Part shown: one piece after another, positions 37,901 through 50,800 of the stretch
Position numbering within the stretch: position 1 is the stretch's first letter
How the letters are laid out: the number at the start of each line of letters is the position of its first letter
From: Rhopalosiphum padi
Lineage: Eukaryota > Arthropoda > Insecta > Hemiptera > Aphididae
Reading direction: 5' to 3'
Assembly (NCBI RefSeq): GCF_020882245.1
Contig: NC_083598.1
Coordinates: forward strand, 12,083,178-12,147,177
Length of the DNA stretch: 64,000 nt
The notes under the pieces: model-generated
What the model was told of the DNA's origin: nothing
Databases searched by the model: none
The model's input: only the letters and a program-made list of their open reading frames with translations
Position numbers and translations under genes: made by a program

Positions 37901-40037
37901 AGTTCATTTCGGAATAATATTTATCTTGGATTTAAGGCAAACTAAATATGATGTAAACATAGGTTATATTTAAATTGCATTAGATACTAGAATAATAGAT
38001 TTATACATAGTTAGTGTTAATGTAAGTTATATCATGCTTATATGTCTACTTTGAAAGTTACATGTTAATCTATAATACGTGTTTTCATAAATCTAGTGGA
38101 CCATTTTACTGGTGATTATTTAACTAGTAGCGAAATGTGTGGGGTAGCTTGTCCCCTTTATTCGCGTCAATTGTTATTTGAATCGACTAAATCAACCAAT
38201 CAAATAGTTGAGTCAGTTATATTATAAGCTATAAAATGAATAATGATTAATTCAAGTACGAAGATAGCAAAATTATAACTTATTCCACTATCTACTGACT
38301 ATTAAACATATATTTAGGAAAAATGTGTATAATATGATGGCTTTTATTTGTTAGAAATTTAAAAAATTGTATTAAATATTAACAACATAATATTATAATG
38401 ATTACTAATAATGTAACTATACAATTTAGGCCAAAAATTATTTTCAAACAATTACATAAATACCACCTACTTTAATAATTTATGTTTAATGTGTAGTATA
38501 TTGCTTTGGTTGAGCTATTTAAGCGATTGTGTTGAGGTGAAGTATATATTGTATTATATTAATGTTGCCGTATTACATTTGAAAGCAATGAATTATAGAA
38601 TTGTAATGAGTGAAACTAATTTATTATTTATAATAAACCATATTTTATGTCAAGTACTGTCAAAGGCTTATAAATTAAATGTTAACAAGTTATTTTCGAA
38701 ATATTGCGTTCATAGCATTGGAGTATATAATCCAAGGTTTTGGACTACAAATTGAAATAAATAAAATCCTTATTCGTTGTAGAAGAATAAACATTTTTTA
38801 CAGAACTTTCAAGATAGTCAATGATAAAAAATGTAATAAGTCAAAAATTAAAATAATCATAATATACTTTATTAAGAAGTAAGGTACCTATACATTTCAT
38901 ATTAATAACTATTTAAAAGTATATACTAAACTTTTACATACAACATTGTTAAACGATAGATACGTACTTCCATATTGGTGTATTTAATATTAATAATACT
39001 ATATTACTAAAACTGTGTAAGCCATACTTAGTTTATTCAGCAGTTAAAAATTGTGATTTCTCATTGCATAGAAGGTTAACTCTATAAATAAGTTTAAATA
39101 ATAGCATTAAATTATAGGTAAAGAGAACTAATTTCACATATAATTCTACAAAATATTATTTTTTGTAAAACGCATTTTTATTTAAAACTGTTCATAAAAA
39201 AAATTACATAGATATCATTTTTAGTTTGTTTACTATTAACCAAGATTTATGTTTTTAAAATAAAAAAATAGTGTTGTATTTTATAAATTTAAAATTGTAT
39301 TTGTAGGTTGGTATACACAATACGACAGCTGTTTATACTTTGAATAATTTTAATGAATTTTGAGTACTTAAACATTCTAAATATATAAAATAATTGTTTA
39401 AATAAAAAGATTTCATAGTTATTTACTTGTTAAAATATTGTATATTTATGCAAGATCATAAAGTATAATACTATTAACAATAATCCGTAAACACTGAATT
39501 GAATTGTTCTATAATAACTTCAAGTGGTTACTATATTTACCGGACAACATAAAATATTTTCAGTAAAAATATCTTAAAATAATTGTACATATTAATTTAA
39601 ATAAATAATTAATGCTAAAAACGTACATGAAAATGTAATTTAGATATATATATATTAGGTAAGTGGTTCTTATTTATAATTAATTATATAATTGTAAAGT
39701 AGAAAACAATCATCTAATAAAAGAAAAACTATTTAATTTTGTATCTTTTCTAGAAACGACATAATGTATTAGAACAGATAATTCACTTAAAATAGTTACT
39801 AAAATTATATTATCTCAATAAATTTAATTTTTGCAATAGTTTTAAGCGTTGTAAGCTTTTCGTATGTCGTTAGATAAAAAACTATTCTTCTTAATTACAC
39901 AATAATACAAAATAAATGTTCTGTTGATTTTATAGTATGATGACCTACTATATTTGAATAGTATAAATAATTTTAAAACAATTTAGACATTTAAAATGGA
40001 TTTTAAGTTTAATTTGAAGTATCTATTATTTTTTTAG

Positions 40038-40212
40038 ATCTCGTTGCCAGGATGATAAAGTTTTGGAATGCACCATTGCTCACAACGGGTGGTTTTACAA
40101 ATGATTTTTCATTGGAAAAACGAGATCCTAAAAGCAAGTACTTCCTATTAGTACGCACAGGCATGTTAGATTTCCAAGACATAGCGGATGTGGTTGTCAG
40201 CGTTTTAAACAG
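40038..40212 (+). CDS. Natriuretic-peptide-receptor-like protein, exon 2
   Basis: Residues 127-184 of the receptor ligand-binding domain. The acceptor is T-run + AG (ending 40037). The first two bases complete a GAT codon with the last base of exon 1, giving DLVARMIKFWNAPLLTTGGF, which lines up with the natriuretic-receptor segment where the wall of the first lobe is formed (VGRxxxHWxxPLLTAG-type). Further on come YFLLVRTGM and DVVVSVLN, typical of the helix before the lobe crossover. The donor is AACAG|GTAACC, phase 2. Neighbouring sequence is AT-rich intron on both sides. The exon assignment is strong because frame, phase and domain order all agree with exons 1 and 3. Confidence 0.9.
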
Positions 40213-40298
40213 GTAACCACTACCGGTGTGATGTAATTTCTAGCGGTGTACTTAAAACCACGTGAGTTATATGAACTTTTTTGAAAGGGTTTTTTCAG

Positions 40299-40507
40299 AT
40301 ATTCGTGGAAAAACGTATTACTTATATACGACATTGATGGGTATTGGAGAGTATCTGGAAAACAGTCTTGTGGGTTGATGACAAAGACTCTAGTGGAGAT
40401 GTTCAAAGGAAATGCGAGTATTAGGTACGATGCATTCGATTTGGCGAAAAACCCGCAGAACAACTTAACGGAGAACTTACGCAACGAGGTCGGTTCTAAG
40501 CACACAA
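40299..40507 (+). CDS. Natriuretic-peptide-receptor-like protein, exon 3
   Basis: Residues 185-254 plus one base. The acceptor TTTTTTCAG ends at 40298. It opens with RYSWKNVLLIYDIDGYW, matching the HxxWxxxLLIY strand that begins the second lobe in this family, followed by C209, in the position of a conserved receptor cysteine (EExCFF-like). Two N-glycosylation sequons are visible: NAS at 223 and NLT at 240. The donor is ACAA|GTAAGC, phase 1. The intron between exons 2 and 3 is only 86 bases. The next expected segment (VIxCxSP-like strand), the rest of the ligand-binding domain, the membrane span, and any kinase-homology and cyclase domains were not found in the remaining 23.5 kb. Intron 3 therefore probably extends past the window, or an exon was missed. 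Confidence 0.88.
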
Positions 40508-42299
40508 GTAAGCATTGCACATTTATAATATGTAAGATTATACTTACTATTGATGCCAATTTTGGAAATGCTGTTGTCAAGATATTTCATAACACTTCGT
40601 TAAGGGGTAGGTAGGCAGGTAGGTAGATAGGCGTTTTCTTAAAAATTACTTGAAGCATTTTAGACTGCACATTACGTGCTTGCGTTACATCCTGTTTGGA
40701 ACGATTAAGTATGTACCGAATTGTATGCATTATTATGAATCGTGCCACGCCTAGTACCTTGCATAATGATAATAATAATAATAATAATAATAATACTATC
40801 ATAACATAATATACCTAGCCATAAATATTTCACCACAGTTTAAATAATAAAGGAATATGTAAATTGTTGTAATACTTTTGTAATTTGTTATAGTTGTACA
40901 AATGTCTGTTGATGTTTTATTTTAAGATTGTTGTTTTTTTGTTTAATGAAAATTAACATTTTGAAAAATATTACTAACCGTTTATTTAACTTCGAAACTA
41001 CCAAGTTTTTATATTATAATATCATAAAATTGAATAAAACTTCGAATGAACTAAACACCAATATTTATTTAATGTTGTACAACGTAAACATATACCTACC
41101 AGCTTATAACATTATTAACTAGACATATTTGCTTACATTTCGCAACAAAAATTTTAGACTCTTTTTTGAATTTCCTTCTGTATTAGAACAACAATCATTT
41201 CTAGATATGTAGACATATTAATGACAACTGCAATTAATATTACTTATTAAGTTCAATTATTTTAATTTTTTTATACTAATTTTAAGTTTTCTAAAATATT
41301 ATTTTATTACATACAGATACAATATATAATTTCAAAGTTATTATAGGTTTTATCTATATGCATTATATAAAATATAAAATAAGGACCTATACTAAAAGGA
41401 GGGTAATTAATAGATAGTGTAATATATTCTACTTTACAATGATACTATTTCATTGACCACCTTGATAAATATTTTCTTTATGTACTTAATACCTATAGTT
41501 CTTAATATTTTACTATATACAAGTATTGACAATTACTATTTACTAAGCTGAACACGGGATAAGTCATAAGTACGATAGTTGAAAGAAGAATTAGGTGACA
41601 GTATTATGTACAATATATTAATGAGAAGTAGGTATTTATAAAGTTATAACTATTTAAGACTTTGAATTATTTTAATGCGTGGAAATAAACTATGAAACAT
41701 TATGTTAATTATATGAATTTTAAAATACCTATGGAATTAATGCACGATAAAAGTTTTTTTTCCACTAAAATATTATATAGGTATTAGGTATAAAATTTGG
41801 CCAAAATCAACACCCCTCATCCCTGTCTAAATACATAATCTAAAACACAAGGAGACATTTGTGCGCGCTTAGATATAAAATAAAATTTTGCATTTAGAAC
41901 GGCAATGTATCGAATCAAATTTGTATATCACCTACCTATTTAATACTTTGAATTCTCAGAGCGATGAATTCGTCCACATGTAAAATCATATTTTCCACAG
42001 CCCTGTCTACGGCATATTATGCATACCTATTATATTTATAGTTGACATCTCTATGACTCTATAATATACTCGTATACCCGCGACCCACTATTGAGCACCG
42101 CATAGATAGATATCATAATGGTATACTCAATAATATTGTAACGCGTAAACAAACTCTTTGGTGGCGGCGGCGGCGGTGGTGGCGTGTCGGTATATGATAA
42201 TAATAATAATAATAATAATAATATCGTATACTGTTGTCGCGGCGGATCAACAGGTTTGAGAGGAAAACCGCCGAGCAATAGTCGGGAGAATGTAAAAAT
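40508..42299 (+). other. AT-rich sequence after receptor exon 3
   Basis: Presumably intron 3. It holds GGTA-type repeats at 40604-40630, AAT triplet runs at about 40768-40795 and 42197-42223, and a GGC run at about 42164-42184. C-rich text at 41811-41830 resembles a decayed transposon end. No exon was recognised. Confidence 0.4.
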
Positions 42300-43149
42300 A
42301 GGGAGGGGTAAGGGGGGAAAAAGAAATGAAAATAAAAATTAAACGAAACGCGCGCGCGATGTCGCCGACGCCGACGCCGCCGCCAACAGCTGTCGGTAGC
42401 GGTAGTGAGGGGATATTATGCCGCGCGCACGCCGACGAAGAGACCTGATCGTCGTGTGGTCCGGACGTGCCGCAGCCGACAGAGCCAGTGCGTCGTGTTC
42501 GCTTCGCCGTCTCCGTCCGTTCGCGTTTTTACCTCGCCTCGCCGCTACGCGTATTTTAGGCACCGGGCACCTGTCGTTGTTATTATTATCGTCATCGACG
42601 TCGCCAAAGTCCGTCGGGCCGTCGTCGACATCAAGTCGACTCGTTGTGCGTTTATATAATTTTTTTTTTTTTTTTTTTTTGATACATTCGTTTTTCGATC
42701 AGAGTTCGCCGCGAGTATTCGAATTGCTCCGATATAGCAAACCCGTCCGTTGCTGCTGAACGACAGCCGGTCCCGTTCGCGGGTCGTCGGTTTTAAACGT
42801 GCCCGGTGGGAAGGAAGAACAAAAACGATATTGTTCTCCGTCGAAATCCGATTTTTTTCGCCGAGACGCCGCGTGTGCGGTTCGCCGTGTGTATAGCCGT
42901 AATATAATACGATTTATTATAGTGACGTCCGCCGTATACCTAGGTCTTAGAAAAATAAGAAATTAAAGATTTAACTGCCGTCGGCCAAAGGTTTTTACCT
43001 CGAGAACGATCATCTTCGCTCGGACATGTCCTGCCGGACAACGTGATCATCGGTTATCCTGGGTCGTGCGCCCGCTGCTTCCGAGGCCGACACGCAACAT
43101 TATAGCTGCCACCACCGCTACTACCACAAAACGCCGCTGACGCATAGAG
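42300..43149 (+). promoter_or_regulatory. CpG-rich block ending in a splice donor: probable non-coding first exon and promoter
   Basis: This 850-base island is far richer in G, C and CpG than anything around it (CGCGCGCGATGTCGCCGACG near 42351 and similar). Every frame is short or low-complexity, including frames starting at 42405 and 42418, and a late ATG at 43026 stops after a few codons. So it looks like 5' untranslated sequence rather than coding DNA. It ends CATAGAG|GTAAGA, a consensus donor with the intron starting at 43150. It could be the first exon of a separate + strand gene whose coding exons lie further right, or an alternative promoter of the receptor. A T21 run at 42660-42680 interrupts it. 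Confidence 0.55.
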
Positions 43150-44410
43150 GTAAGACATCGATAATAATATGTTATTTTATTTTATTTTTAACACCGACTA
43201 TAGAGAGATATACATCGTAATATTATGTATTGTTATTTTTATATATACACACATAAGTGATATTATGTTCCTTACTAAAGATTATTATATTGATCGGGAA
43301 AGACAATTCATCATGAATAATTGTATTACTAATAACGCATACGTTATACATAATATATTACATGATTGTATGCCTATTATACATCGCTGTAACACCCCAA
43401 ATAATAATTAACGGTGTAAGAGCATAAGCAAACATTATTAAAAATAACTATCTACGTTAATATTACGAGTGATGATCTTCGAAGTATATAGTATTAGTTA
43501 TAATTAACAATTATTTTCAAAGCATCAAAATGTTTACTTTTTTCATAATCTCAGTGCTTAATAGTATTGTAGTTTTGGCGCGAACCCAAGCCAATTTGCA
43601 CTAGTGAAATTCCGAGTGCACTTTTAAGATGTTTGTTCGTCACCAAAATTATTTAGGTACACCTATATTGGATATTTATTCTACGTAATACGCCGTTTTG
43701 AAATGTTTTTTTTTTTTTTGTATTTTGTAGTCAAAATTCAGAGTTTTCGAGGGATTCAATAATATTTGAAATAGGATATGAATTATTTCTGACAACATAG
43801 CGATTTTGTACATGTTTAAATTTCTTAAAGAAATGACATAAAATGTTGATGTATCTAAAAATATTAAAGTGGACATAAAGAAAACAAAATAATATTAGAT
43901 AGTATATACGAAGTATAATAATAAAGTATTCACATATAAAATGTTTTTTCATTAATATTTGTATTTTTATAAGTATTTATATCTTATTGATAATCAATCT
44001 ATTTAAAACAAAAGCATTATAAATTTGGAAATAAAGTATATATTTGAAATATACAATTATTTGTTTTAAGGAATGAAATTTATTATTACCTGTTTTGTAA
44101 GTTAAATAAGTTCAAATTATTTTAAAATTAATAAAATGTGGGTCGAAAATAATTAATAAATAATAATAGAATTTTAATATAAATATTTAAATGATAAGCA
44201 GTACTTACTTAACTATGTATATTTAATACATTTACACTCGATTAAAATTTTTTAGTGAACTTCTTATCAAATACTTAGAACATGATGTATATTTAATAAT
44301 AATAATTCATTGACAAAAATATAAAATATGTATATTAAATACTTGTACTTTCACAATTTACCGATTGCACTAATGGTTAATATATTTTAATAATATAAAT
44401 ATTTCAGTAT

Positions 44411-44442
<32 letters not shown>

Positions 44443-47084
44443 AATATATAATATTATACTGCCCTAAATAATATTTATTATTTTTATCTATTTTAATAAT
44501 ATAGTATTAAGAATAAATGCCTTTTAATTGGAAATTTAATATATTTATTTAAATACCTATTTAATTTAAGAAATATGTAGGATATTTTGTCATTATGAAA
44601 AATTAGTTAAAAATTCATAATTCATAGCACCTTAATTACGATATCGTATTCATATAATAAATTATATATTATTTACTACGTATATTATGTCATTGGAAAA
44701 ATAATGAAGACATTTTATACACGATAACTAAAATTCATATTTTAATATTCTATAAACGTGTACTACACTATTACGTACATTTATTTTTAAACAAAATGCA
44801 TATTAGGATGCAACTAAACTGTATATAGTTATATATTGAACAATGGATATTATTACTTTTATTGTTATTTGTTACACAAAATAAATATATAGGTACATCA
44901 GCAAGCGTATTATTAGTCAATTCTTTTTGTTAATATTTTGCAATAACCAATAAAATATCATTCACATGTTATGACACTTTTTTATTTTAAAATTGTATTT
45001 GAATAATCAACATTATACCATTTGAAAATATTGTTGACAGCTGTAGACCGATTGTTCGTTTGAGTATAATTGTTAGTGGAGTGGGAAATGTCAAATATAT
45101 TGGGCATTTTGGATTTAGATTTTATGTTTACGACTATTGTTTAGGATTGCAGCTAAAAATTGTTATCTAGTCGGTTACTCAATTTTATTACCAATATGTT
45201 TATAGGTAATATCAGATATATAATATTTTCTGTATGAAAGTAAATTCGATTTTTGAATTAAATAAATGTATTCTTCCTATTATTATTTTTACGAGTGTTT
45301 GAGATATTTTATTTAAGTTACTCAAAATATCACTGAAGTGATGTTTTGACTGTAACTGTAATTTTTTCATCCATTTGGAAAATGTAGTTAGTTTTAAAAA
45401 TATTCTAACATACGTTTGTAAGATTTTTTAACCAAACCCTGTGGAATAATTGCCAATGAAATAGTACAATTTATGGTTGGTTAAAGTTCTTCAGGAAATG
45501 CGCTAAGTGAAATTGTTTACGTTGCTTTATTAATTATTGTTGGAAACGATTCTCTTGGAATTCATTATTTATATAAATGTTCTGTTTAGTTGATCTTATT
45601 TTTTTTTTTACTATATTTGCAAACATTAAAATTATAGCTGTAGAGTTGTTCTAGTAATTTTGTATTTTTTTGTTGTATTTTTCAAAAATATATTTATTCA
45701 GAATATATTAAATTGTTTTTATAGCAAAGAGTAAGTAATTAAATAATAACATTATTTACAATATTGATATTATAGAACTTTAATTTTATAAATGAAATTA
45801 TTTCGAATTGATTAATTTAAAAAAAGTAATTTATTCACTTATATTAATTTAATGAACTAATTAATTATTTTATGTATGTGTTAAATTCAGTTTTTTTTTA
45901 TGTTAAATTTTAGGTAATTTTAGTAACAAGTAACTTATAGTTAGTTTGTATTTACTAAAAATTTTTATTCGTATTATTCGATATTTATTTTTATTACTTT
46001 TAAATTATAAACTTTTTAATAAAAAACAGCATATTATTTAAATTTTGATTTTTGGGATTTTTAAATAATAAACTTAAGTACCATATTTTATAGTTTTAAA
46101 AACCCATTATCATGGACCTATTATCCTTAATACACTAAGTTAAATAACTCAAACACTTGTCGCTAGAATTTTGATTTTGATATATTAAAACTTTCAGAAA
46201 AATGATTCGCTAAAAATAGTACAGTAAAAAGAGTAAGGAGGCTAATTTTAAAATAAATTTTGTATTTCTACAGTTTATTTTTAAGTACGTAGTAAAAAAA
46301 AAGCTGAAGAAATTTAAAATTTAGTCTTTAATTAAACTTGAAAATTCTAAAATCATTTTAAATAACTGCATTATTGAAGCAAAAAGGGGTAACTCAAGGC
46401 GAGAATGATTGGTAAATCACCCTGTAGAGTATAAAAAGGCTTGGGTCCGTAGAAACTTTTAAACTTTTCCTCGTTAATATTCTAAACTTTTCTACTTCTA
46501 TATTTAATAACAAACTTCTTTAAAAAAAAAAAATTATCTATTGAGATGATCAGTACTTCAATTTATTGTGGTATAACTTTTATAATTTATTCATTACAAG
46601 CATTACAATTATTTGAAAATGTGTAATATATAATTATATTTATAACTTTAAAACAATATTAAAAATCATTATGATTTTAAAGTCGATAAGAAGATGATTT
46701 TATAATAACAATGACTACATTTAAAAATTGTCAATTTCTTAGAAATATTTTACCTAATGACACAGATAAATAATATATTAATCGAGAATGTTCTATTATT
46801 ATTTTTAGTAAGAATTTGTATCGTGTATGAATTTTTCTAAATTTATTTAAATAGTTTATTAAATATTTTAGGTAAATATGTTTTTAAGATAAGATTATTT
46901 ACTTTACAGCAATGAAGTATAAAATGTATTGTGCGTTTGTTAGTATTCGCTCATCTTCAAAACTGTTAGTCTGTTTATCCAATTGGCGTCGACGAATGTT
47001 GTTCATACGTATATATTCCTTGAAAACCGGGGAGTGTTCAAAATTTCATATTTAAATCTATATATATTACTTATAGGCAGGCAG
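43150..47084. other. AT-rich intronic or intergenic DNA
   Basis: No recognised gene. It includes a (TA)n run at about 44414-44440. A short less AT-rich repeat-like patch at 46380-46460 contains AATCACCCTGTAGAG, which looks like transposon debris. Minus-strand frames at 43676-43952 are AT-driven. Confidence 0.4.
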
Positions 47085-47830
47085 ATCTAGAATTTAAAAA
47101 GGGAAGAGCTAGAGTAAAAAATTTACTCCAAGTACATAAAAATATAGGCATTAAGTTTAAGTTATCTATGTATATTTTTAATAATTTATTTAATATTAAT
47201 AATTATAATAATAACAAACTTTAATAAACATATCAAATTAAATTCAAAAATCCTTTGTCATCCTTCTAGATGGTCTTGAAAATATATTGATCACTTCATC
47301 AATATGTATCGGTATTTCTTTTTATGAATGTTTAAGACAGCTAAGCCGTTCAAACGCTTCTGACCTATGGTTGAACTCAAATATTTTTTTAAACGTTTTA
47401 ATGACGAGAAACTTCTTTTAGCATTAGTTGATGTTTTTATAATAGGGAAAAATTCATCAGTTCATCACAGTGGTCAAGTTTCGTTCACGGTATCTGGTTT
47501 CACAGTTTGAATATTAAGCCATTTATTCTTCCAGATTTATATTTCTAATTTATTGTATGTGCATTTTTTGAGCTGACCAATCTTCTCTATTTATCATTGC
47601 ACCTTTAATAATATTTCATTCATCATATATTGTATCAATTCTTCTAAAGGCATTGCTTCTCTAAGTTTTTCATTGAACCTTATTTTTAGTTTAGAAATCA
47701 AATGATTAATAAAAGGTAAAAAAAGAATTATTATCCTATACCATGGTATTTGGATCAGTCGTTTGAATATTACATCATGTATTTTGATGTCCACATAAAC
47801 AAAGTATTAGGTTTGTAATGTATCATATTT
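47085..47830 (-). pseudogene. Decayed hAT (ZMYM1-like) transposase, minus strand
   Basis: Three consecutive family motifs are readable on the minus strand in different frames. First, a segment (frame 47594-47794) has WYRIIILFLPFINHLISKLK followed by IRF, matching the YYRIxIFIPxxDxLIxxLxxRF element. Second, near 47460-47540, are WLNIQTVKPDTVNE and a decayed CDE-like stretch. Third, near 47270-47450, is the C-terminal dimerisation block STNAKRSFSSLKRLKKYLSS followed by TIGQKRLNGLAVLNIHK. Intact proteins of this type catalyse cut-and-paste transposition with 8-bp target duplications. Stops and frameshifts disable this copy. GATCTAGAATTTAAAAAGGG near 47087 could be its eroded right end. No matching far end was found; G-rich text at 48288-48301 may belong to another element. 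Confidence 0.85.
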
Positions 47831-50800
47831 AGGAATTATGTCCAACATAATATTTGTGAGTTACAGGCTACAGCTTTATTTGTTGCACATGTCAATTTGT
47901 ACGTTTTTTTTACGTCTAATCTTTGTAATATTTTAAGCGCCTACTAACGAGATAGTGTTCCTTACTTTGACATTTTTTTTTGGCTCACGAAAATTGAATA
48001 TTTAAATATAAGATCAGATTCATTACAAAACACAAAACACAAGATACTTTTATATAATACAGAGGTACTGAGAGCGAAGAAGGTAAAACCCATTCAACCC
48101 TGGATAGATTTATATCAAAAATCAATTAGGTACCTAAGCTATTATAATAAACAAAAAAATACATATTTAACTTAAATTTTTTCTATTAAATACCCAAACA
48201 TTATATTACATATTTCTGTTTACAAAATATATTTATTAATTTATATATAAATATTAAATACATATTACACATATTACATTTTTTTTGGGGGGAGGGAGGA
48301 GCCTTTTGCCTTATTAAATAATTCGTTTAATTAAAAAAAATGGACTGATCCCAAAGTAAGTCCAATGAATAGTGATAACTGCGCATAAAAATAAATTTAT
48401 ATATGTAGTTTATAGATTCAACAACTGCATGACCAATTTTGACGAAAATTTCAGAAATTATTATTCAAAAACACGTAAAGAGTAGTTTTAAACATTTTTG
48501 AAAATATATTAAGTGTTACATTCAATAGGCGGATTGTTCATGTGGGAAATAATTCACAAAATGAAATCACCGACTCTGGTTCAACAGTGAACTGAGGTAC
48601 ACTAAAACTGAAATATACCTATCTAGTAAAGTATTTTATATTTTTTCATATTTTCATCGGGCGAAATTGGTTTGTATTAATTAGTATATTATGATAATTA
48701 TGAAACTGAAATTAATAACTTGAAAACGTTTTTAGCATTACATTTCATTATTACCTATTTATTAGTTTCACCATTTTTAATTATAGTACTGGAGATAGGT
48801 AAATCAAAACTGTATTTATTTTAAATTTGTAAGCATTTTTTTTTTATTTCTAAAAAAAATAGTATATATTAATGCTATGTTTTTAGTGTTATTGGTTAGT
48901 TACATATATATTTACATAGTTTTATTTTTTTATTTTACTCGTAATACATATTACATATAGGTAATTCATCATTTAATATTTATCCATAAATATTATAATT
49001 TAAAATACTACAAGTTTATAATATAATGCCAGTACTGGTTGTATTTATTAGAATATTCATTCTTTCGCATGAATTGAGTATTAATTGTTACATTATTCTA
49101 TAAATTGTTTTTATTTCTTTTAACATTTCAAATTTTGTAACCATTTCATGAAGTTTATTAATTGTGTTCTAAATTCAATGGAATTAATGTTAGTGACTCT
49201 TAATATAAATTCTTAGTATTGTGTTTTTAAAATTTCGATAATAACGACGTTTTTTACTTACTACAAATTTTGGTCGCAAGCTTAGTAATTTTACTTTATT
49301 TTAATAATTTAAATATTTTTTTTATAGATTGATTTAATTAATTAATACAATATAGGGTTGCTTAATGTGGATGTACCATTAGTTCGTATAAATACATTTT
49401 AAATATGTTGTTAGTGGACCACTGACCAATTGAAGTGAATTCATTTTCAATTACTAACTAATGACTTTCAATGTTAATAAATATTAACTAAAATCCTGAA
49501 TTTTATATTGTTAGAATAATGTAATTATACAAGAAACTTCAATGTAGAATAGTTAAATAATTAATTAATTTAATTTACAAGTTTACAACACATATTTCAC
49601 AATATAATCAGTGACAAAAATGTGTACCTACAACTGTTCTCTCATAGCTTACAATCCTTGTTATCATCATCTGTGGTGTAACGATATATTTTTAGTATCA
49701 CATTACATATTAACTGTCTTCGATCATTATATTATTTTATTAGTAGTTAATATATTATTTGCAGTAATAATTTAGGTACATTGAATACGTAGGTAGTATG
49801 AACGTAGAGCGTAGGCTGCTTGTGAAGCCAGACGTGTACTTACTTGGAAAGGAATCAAAAGTTTTAGACCTCGGGAACGTTGGACGTAAGGATAACCTTT
49901 TTGGAAAAGTCATAATAATCTGGATTACATGTAAGGTTTCAAAACTATATTGGTCATATTCCAGTACAATATTCCATCCTATACATATTGTAATAATAAG
50001 GACTCAAAAATTGATTAGCTATGTATTATATTGTATATTATTATATAGTAATAAATGTAGAGAGTTTAATTATATGCTTGTATATTACTTAATAATTATT
50101 TATATGAATTTAAAATATATTTATTTTTACCTACTATAAATATTAAGCAATTTGATAATATTTTATACAAGATAATATATAATTTATTTATTGTACAATT
50201 ATAGTATAATTTATGTTTTGAGTAGAGCAAAGAATATATTATTGTTGTGTTTTATATTGTGTATCCATAAAGATCTAAATGTCGAGGGTGGTTTCTGTTA
50301 AAATAGATAAAATTGGATCACGCGATAAATCTTTGTTCTATCTGAGACGAATTATAAAAAATTACTTATTAAATTCCCGGCGTAATAAATTAATATAAGT
50401 AACACTAGGAAAAACCTCGATTTTTTCAATTTGTCTTTTAAAAAATTTTCTTTTGTAACTGCAGTATGAATTTCTGTAATTCAGTACATTATAATTTTAT
50501 CTATTCATATTGTTTCATTGTTTCATATTATATTCTTATTCTTAACTCATAAATTATCTTAATATGTTATTAAAAAAAAAATGTTATTTTAATCTATATG
50601 TTAAATATTGTAATCATTATGTTATGTTTACATTGTTTTTCTGTACCACACTGTTATATTTAAATTGTAATTGGGAATTATATTCCGTAAATAAAGATTA
50701 AATAAAGATTAAATAACTATTAAATTATTATTATTGAAATTATTTTAAATTTTCAACATTTTTTATTAAGGCTGATATAATTTTGTTTTTAATTTGAAAA

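Larger units (their letters stand above)
27844..40037 (+). other. Receptor intron 1, distal part (about 12 kb of AT-rich DNA)
   Basis: No exon fits the receptor reading frame here: exon 1 ends inside GPTCDYGV and exon 2 continues the domain directly, so nothing is missing. Frames at 30753, 38489 and 38679 are AT-driven and unrecognised. A less AT-rich stretch at 28600-28720 (CpG containing) might be a conserved regulatory element. Degenerate hAT-like text lies at 31367-31765 (listed separately) and 34697-34965. Confidence 0.5.

Noticed and set aside
42051..42278. Minus-strand frame with Leu and Pro runs
   Set aside because: It comes from AAT and GGC triplet repeats read through.
42339..42759. 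Arg- and Ser-rich frames in the CpG-rich block
   Set aside because: They are low-complexity products of CpG-rich DNA, one runs into a T21 tract, and they have no family similarity.
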